In this document: piece by piece, positions 58,770-64,000 of the stretch
Layout of the letters: each line of letters starts with the position of its first letter
How positions within the stretch are numbered: the first letter of the stretch is position 1
Assembly: GCA_001600455.1 (NCBI GenBank)
Contig: BCKC01000002.1
Span: 806,001-870,000 of the forward strand
Source of the DNA: Endocalyx cinctus
Lineage: Eukaryota; Ascomycota; Sordariomycetes; Amphisphaeriales; Apiosporaceae
Length of the DNA: 64,000 nucleotides
Direction of reading: 5' to 3'
Notes under the pieces: generated by a model
The model's input: only the letters and a program-made list of their open reading frames with translations
Databases searched by the model: none
What the model was told of the DNA's origin: nothing
Program-made: the position numbers and the translations under genes

Positions 58770-60465
58770 TCACCGTTCACGAGATTTTCGGTTCTCTGAT
58801 TTTCGGTTATCCATCTCGATAGACTCGTTCACCCGGGAAGAGCTCCCATTCGCGGTGGGTCGAGATTTCGGTGATGAGTCGTCGCTGTCGGAGCCTAGGT
58901 CATCCAGGCCATAACCGCCAGCTGCTTGTTCCTCATCATAAGCTCGCATAAGGCCGTCCCGATCAGTGTGACCCCTGCTGCTAGTGCTGGTTCGCGGATC
59001 CGTGCTTCGTCGGGCCTGCATGCTTAGTCGAGTCTGGATACTCGAAACCATATCCGTCCCAGTTACGTCGGTCCCACGTCCAGCAAGGGTCCTTGTACCG
59101 TTCGGATCGCGCCTCGACAGGTTAAGGAGATAGACGCCGGTGAAGGTGACGAGGAAACCGACCAATAGGGACAGGGTACCAACTACATCCGTTGTGTTGA
59201 AGCCGGAGAAGAGAATAAACGAAGCGCAGAGAGTGGCGGTGGTGAAAGTTACATAGTAGAGAGGGTTAACGCTGTTACGGTGTTAGCTTACTTGTTAAAG
59301 TGTGAGAATTCGAAGGGGATTTTATTACATCTGGGTTGAGAACTGGCTCAGTGCCTTGTTGAAGTAGTTCATCTGGGTAAGAATGCAGACTGCTGTCACA
59401 ATCATAAATACGTAAGTGGACGCGTGGGTGAACTGGTTGTTGCCGGCAAATGTGAGCTTTAGAGCGATACCGAAAGCCTTCACGGCCATGACGGAAACGG
59501 AACCGACGGTGGAGCAGATCGAGAGGTAGATAAGGGGGTTGCTCTTGCCGTGGACGGGTGCTATCCTGTATATCATGATACCAGCGAAGATGGCAACAAC
59601 CACGACATACAAGAGGAATCCTGAGGAGAATATTAGTATCTATGGAGGGCAAAGGGTATTCGTTGGTATGCCATGCATGGAACTTACCGGGCTTTATAGC
59701 GTAGTGGAGGATCTGATCAATGGTCTTGATCTCCTCATCCGGAGGCGCGTGCAGCACAATAATGATAGCACCTAGCAAGCATATGGCGCAGCCTAACCTT
59801 CCTAACGTTCCGAGCTCTTCGTGTAAAAAGTATGATCCCAAGACGGCTCCTATCAGGACGGAGAGAGCGCCGAGTGGAGTTACCAGAATGGCGGGAGCAA
59901 ACGCATACGCCGCAAAGTTGCATACCTCACCCAAAACCACTACAAGTCATGTCAGTTTCGACTTTATTGGAATGGGCGGAAATCCGAGTTCTTACTTGTT
60001 GTTATACCAGCCCACCATATCGGATTCATTAGGTAAACGAAACCATCTCCGGAGAATCCATGTTTCTCCTCTGCTTGTATCAAGCCCTATAGTTTGCCCA
60101 TCAGCTTTGAGGTTCAGGTAATCGAGGTAGGTAAATGGAGTTTTATGTAAAAAGATGGCTCGACGCGAATCGGTGGTATTTTATCGTACCTTTTTCGTTA
60201 TCACGAAACTTGTGCCTATTACACAAAGAGAAGTTAGACTTGTCGGGGATGAATGAAGAGTAGAGATATATACGGCGCAGACGTACCAATGGCTAAACTG
60301 GAAGAAATGGCGAGGGCGAGCCCAATATACCTAAGAAAGGCGATATGTTAGAATCTACATTCATCAAAAACCTAAAGCTTGTCGCATTATCATAGCCGTA
60401 TCGGAAGGTTACCGTAGGCAGAGAGCGACAAGGGAGGGTTATTCATACTTCTCATCTAACATCAT
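58770..60465 (-). CDS. NIPA-type magnesium transporter (DUF803)
   Basis: Multipass membrane protein of the NIPA family, proposed Mg2+ transporters in endosome and plasma membranes. Seven exons (minus): 60465-60449, 60330-60287, 60215-60190, 60086-59996, 59939-59688, 59620-59329, 59271-58770; 407 aa. Landmarks are KYIGLALAISSSLAIGTSFV, ITKKGL, HGFSGDGFVYLMNPIWWAG, MVLGEVCNFAAYAFAPAILV, TPLGALSVLIGAVLGSYFL, LGRLGCAICLLGAIIIVLHA and INTER-membrane QMNYFNKALSQFSTQ-IVNPLYYVTF across the last splice. About nine membrane segments. The tail (from about residue 290) is polar, Ser/Asp/Arg-rich and probably cytosolic. Exons 1-3 are tiny (17, 44 and 26 nt). Tandem ATGATG at 60465; either may start. A hydrophobic start-less frame overlaps this point. 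Confidence 0.92.
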
Positions 60466-60730
60466 CTTGGCGAGGTATGCGGAATAGGCCGGATTAGAGA
60501 ATCGCAATGGTATAGGAAATAAGAGAGTGGAAGACCGAAGGCGATAACGATGATGTACGAGTATGGGTGGTTTCGCTCGCGCCGGGCGAGGGCATTAATT
60601 AATTTTCGAGTTGGGGGATCTTCGGACAGTTCGTCGTTTGCGACTCCGATCAGCAAAAGCCACGATGGCCCGATGTAGATGGGGGAGATTCCCAGTGCGG
60701 CGACAAGAAAGAAGTGATCGACTATAGACG
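60462..60730 (-). other. Start-less hydrophobic reading frame overlapping the NIPA start
   Basis: Immediately upstream of the NIPA start a different minus-strand frame is open for about 90 codons after a GTCTATAG acceptor-like site. It reads HFFLVAALGISPIYIGPSWL, NDELSEDPPTRKLINALARR and YSYIIVIAFGLPLSYFLYH, then stops with TGA inside ATGATG. It looks like real membrane protein sequence, but no in-frame ATG is visible. It could be the 3' exon of an undetected gene or an alternative NIPA 5' exon; chance is also possible. Confidence 0.3.
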
Positions 60731-62502
60731 GGAAATACAGAAACGAATTATAGATTACTGCAAGGTGTAAAGTAAGAAAACGGGCACTTGTTAAACAGTA
60801 AAGATTGACTTCTTTTTTTCTTTTCTCTTTTCTAAAATATACCGAATCTAACGGTATCGCGAGCTGATGAATAAAAAAAAAAGATGAATGTATTTTAAGT
60901 GATGGTTGGTGTTTTGTGTTTTGTGATAAGTTGACAGATTGGTTTTGGTTTACAGTATTAGTTGAAACTGAAGTGACTAGGTTAGGTCACGTAAATGGGC
61001 TGGCTGGTCTGGCTGGTCTGGCTGGTCTGGCTTGTCAGTGATGAATGAATAACCAATATAAATTGAGGGAGAGAGAGGGAAGTGCTTAAAGGAGACTATA
61101 ATGGAGGGTAAATGGATGAACGGGGTTTGAATGGATGGTCAACAAATTTAGTTTAGTGTAAAGTTCCAGTCTGTCTGTGTATTTTGTACTGTAATTTTGT
61201 TATACATAGCATCTTAGGTACCTAACTAAAGGTATCTACGCATACTAAGGGTACCCTAATTGTTGTACCTCTCAGTATTACTTATAGTGATTTAGTACTT
61301 TAGTATGCTATGCGTAAGTAACCGAACAGAGCCGGCTATTCGTATCTCAAACTAAAAAGCTTTCAAGATCCTAGCAAAAAGGTCTAACCATTAAAGTAAA
61401 GTATATTATACTATTTAAGTATAACTATTCTATTTGGAGTAGTTAAGGGACGATATTCTATCGTAGGTACTTTAAACACTTACTGTATTATATGTATACT
61501 TGTATGTATATGCCTTGTTTCATCATTTTCTCAGAAGCTTGCAATCCCTTGTCTTTTTATGAAAGAGCTAACCCAATTTTTGATTTTCGAAATGTTTGCG
61601 GCGCTAAACTTGTTTCTACTCTTATAAAAACCCTTGTTGTTATCTCGTACCTGTAGATCCCTAGATTCATACCTACTTAAGTACATAGGTAGTCCCTAGT
61701 ACAGTACGTAAATACAGTATCTACACTACTACGTACTCCGTTCTGACGTATTTCCTTGGAACCCGGAAATGATTTGAAGTTCAAAAAAAGTCAACGGATG
61801 ATATTATATCGTATGGTTACTCTTACAAACCTTGATTATATTGGTGTTTATTCCATTTAAAAAAAAATTAAGAGAGAGAGAGAAAAGAGAAAGAATAAAC
61901 ATTCCAAGTCTAATACCTAATATATTCTTTTTTTCTTCTTTTATTTCTTTATTTAGTCTTAAAAATCGAAAAGTTTGAAACTTTGAACTTGTTACCAATT
62001 CTCTTAGTGTAGTAGCGCCCGTACGATCCACTTTGGGGAATGAGGAAGAAGAACAAAAATCAACCCTCAACACACTTGGACCTGCACAGCCTCCTGCATA
62101 CACGCAAGTTGGGGGGCGCCATGGCACCAGGGGTAATCTCGAGAGACTCGGTAATATCTACGCTAATGTTCATACGACCTTTTTTCTATACTAGTCGCGC
62201 TATATTCCCATCACGAACATTAAGTATACTTCCATCTCTTTATTATGTACTCCGTAGGTAAGATCGTATATCCATGTATATAAATACGTAAACCTCGGAA
62301 ACGGGGTTTATATCCGGTAAACTGTGAATTTTGCAACATTATTTTACTTGCACATACATGGATATACGAACATTCATTCTTCACGTCTTCCCTACTTACT
62401 TACTACCTAGGTATGTGTATACATAGTATACTGTACTTTAAATACCTAACCTATCTTCCTTCGGCATTGGTTGATTTTATAACAATAATAGACTATAGGT
62501 AT

Positions 62503-62508
<6 letters not shown>
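60731..62508. other. Intergenic, repeat-rich
   Basis: 1.8 kb without a gene. It holds a 9-nt tandem repeat at 61002-61032, a third TAGGTACCTA region (61205-61245), GTAC-rich words at 61670-61740 and TACTCCGTA at 62248. An AG-rich tract lies at 61870-61890. Confidence 0.55.
61002..61032. repeat. 9-nt minisatellite, about 3.4 copies
   Basis: Unit GGCTGGTCT repeated at 61002, 61011 and 61020 with a partial fourth copy; perfect units in noncoding DNA about 540 bp upstream of the NIPA start. Confidence 0.85.
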
Positions 62509-62580
<72 letters not shown>

Positions 62581-62758
62581 NNNNNNNNNNNNNNNNNNNN
62601 NNNNNNNNNNNNNNNNNNNNNNNNNNNNNNNNNNNNNNNNNNNNNNNNNNNNNNNNNNNNNNNNNNNNNNNNNNNNNNNNNNNNNNNNNNNNNNNNNNNN
62701 NNNNNNNNNNNNNNNNNNNNNNNNNNNNNNNNNNNNNNNNNNNNNNNNNNNNNNNNNN

Positions 62759-62828
<70 letters not shown>
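62509..62828. repeat. (CA)n microsatellite with 178-base assembly gap
   Basis: About 70 bases of pure CA on each side of a run of N (62581-62758). The two halves are in the same orientation, so the gap is almost certainly more CA repeat or a collapsed repeat. All frames across it are artefacts. Confidence 0.95.
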
Positions 62829-62836
<8 letters not shown>

Positions 62837-63894
62837 CTGTAATGAATCTATACACACTACTCCGCACTTGATTTATCATTATTAATTCTAGAATTCATCC
62901 CATCTCTGTCTTCGGTGTCACCTATCAGCGGTAATATTATATATACTAGTGTTGCCTTGTAATTTTGAAGATGACGACTTTGGCTCCACTCCAACCAAGG
63001 CGACGTTCCTATCTATCTCGCTATGAATTCCGTCCATCTTAGCGTGCTAAAAAAAGAAAGAAGTGCATTTTCAACATTCTGTGTCTATGTTAGTTGATAC
63101 CTATATGTAGGTACTGGACTAGCTATTCATATACGCAGATACGCACGAATATATCAACCTATTGGAAAAGTAAAAGAAAAAGCAACCTGATTTCCCTAAA
63201 CTACCTACTACTGTCTAAGGGAAACGAGACTGCCAAATTATTTCACGATATACAACTGCTAAACTCCGACGGCCTATTGTAAAGTCCTGGTAGTCCATTT
63301 TGATCACTTCCACAACCGGATTTTCTTGAATCCTCCGTCTTTTTGATCTAAATCACCCCCGTAAACGCCTTACGGCAGCTTTCTACCACTGCCGTTCCCA
63401 TTGTTCCCCTCTAACGCCCGGTACATATTGACTCGCTCGCCTTTCATCACGGACTTCCTTTCGTGAATCGTCACGAGCACCCTGGGTATTAGACAACAAT
63501 AACTGTAAAAAAAAAGCAATACTAGACACGACGGAAATATCCGTAAGTACACCACGCTACCCTTCAGCCGATATGAAGGATAACTCTCTCTTTCTCTCTC
63601 TTTTTTGTTTGTTTGTGTTGGCCGTCCCACGGCCATCACGAACTTACCAGTTGGAAATTATAATCGCCCGGCGGATCCGTCGAACTGTTAGGTTAGTCAT
63701 ATGATAATTGGTGTCATCTTGATAATTCGAGAAAATTGTTAGATGTGACACCCTCGTTGCAAATGTGATATCAGCAGGATACTGGGAGGATCTAGAGGGC
63801 GGGGGAGGGGTTGTCGATACGATGTAATTCAAAGGGGGGGTTTTGAATTTATATAGGGAAAGAAGAGAACCGTTTGCTTTAGGCTGCATAGAAA
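62829..63894. other. Intergenic, right side
   Basis: About 1 kb with no clear gene. On the minus strand two short blocks, about 63684-63648 and 63478-63370, can be joined in frame (GTAAGT...CCCAG) to encode ISNWVLVTIHERKSVMKGER followed by NNGNGSGRKLP and a stop. This could be an alternative 3' end of the right-edge gene; evidence is weak. Confidence 0.35.
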
Positions 63895-64000
63895 TTAAGA
63901 CCGACGACGCTTGACATCTATATTGAAGTTAGTAATTAAGCCTAGCGTTAACTTCACAAGATCGTGTACATACCGTTCTCTTCACTCGCGCCCTCAAGAA
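63895..64000 (-). CDS. Probable last exons of a gene running off the right edge
   Basis: A minus-strand frame entering from the right edge (64000-63974, LEGASEEN) meets GTATGT. An intron with TTACTAAC and CAATATAG follows, then a 23-nt terminal exon (63917-63895, DVKRRRS, stop TAA). Phases agree and the intron signals are strong for this genome, but only about 15 residues are visible, so neither product nor reality of the gene can be settled here. Confidence 0.4.

Noticed and set aside
62413..62879. Thr-His and Cys-Val repeat frames
   Set aside because: Translation of the CA microsatellite and N run.
1..64000. Intact transposon, CRISPR array, rRNA or secondary-metabolite cluster
   Set aside because: Looked for terminal repeats, transposase or polyprotein motifs, regularly spaced repeats, rRNA words and PKS/NRPS motifs; none seen by eye.

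Overview
This window is nuclear DNA of a filamentous ascomycete (Pezizomycotina; the gene set and short GT...AG introns fit a Sordariomycete, but I cannot place it to genus). Most genes carry several 45-130 nt introns with GTAAGT/GTATGT-type donors and CTAAC-like branch sites. Coding exons are GC-rich against AT-rich intergenic DNA full of poly-A/T runs and microsatellites. Protein families such as HapE, Fcf2, VPS16, eIF4B, Efm4, the PP2A scaffold, Frs1, Ymr1 and Rps3 are eukaryotic core genes. All gene models were spliced by hand from the sequence, with reading-frame phase checked across each junction.

Layout, left to right. HapE/NF-YC lies on the minus strand and is cut by the left edge. 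A 3.6 kb gene-poor stretch is followed by an ankyrin-repeat protein (-), then a large Ser/Thr-rich secreted protein (+). Fcf2 (+) and VPS16 (+) come next, then eIF4B (-). A Tim17/22/23-like membrane protein (+) and an 85-residue unknown protein (+) follow. After these come a GH1 beta-glucosidase (-), a GFA-family protein (-) and an Rch1/SLC10A7-like transporter (-), and then a small cysteine-containing secreted protein (-). A 5.7 kb gene desert leads to a poly-Gln protein (+), Efm4 (+), the PP2A scaffold A subunit (-), the Phe-tRNA synthetase beta chain Frs1 (+) and the myotubularin Ymr1 (-). The right part holds a possibly decayed SRR1-like gene (+), Rps3 (+) and a NIPA-type Mg transporter (-). 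It ends with a CA microsatellite interrupted by a 178-base assembly gap and, at the right edge, the probable last exons of another minus-strand gene.

Functionally this is mostly housekeeping: translation and ribosome biogenesis (Fcf2, eIF4B, Frs1, Efm4, Rps3), membrane traffic and phosphoinositides (VPS16, Ymr1), signalling (PP2A A), ion homeostasis (Rch1-like, NIPA) and CCAAT-dependent transcription (HapE). The accessory part is the two secreted proteins, the beta-glucosidase and the ankyrin protein. I see no biosynthetic cluster, intact transposon, tRNA, rRNA or CRISPR array, and no convincing new multi-gene system.

The points most worth a second look are a 14-nt micro-exon in HapE, stop-free introns of length 3n hidden inside long reading frames of VPS16 and the Rch1-like gene, a recurring noncoding 9-mer TACTCCGTA, clusters of the palindrome TAGGTACCTA, and a hydrophobic start-less reading frame that ends inside the start codons of the NIPA gene.
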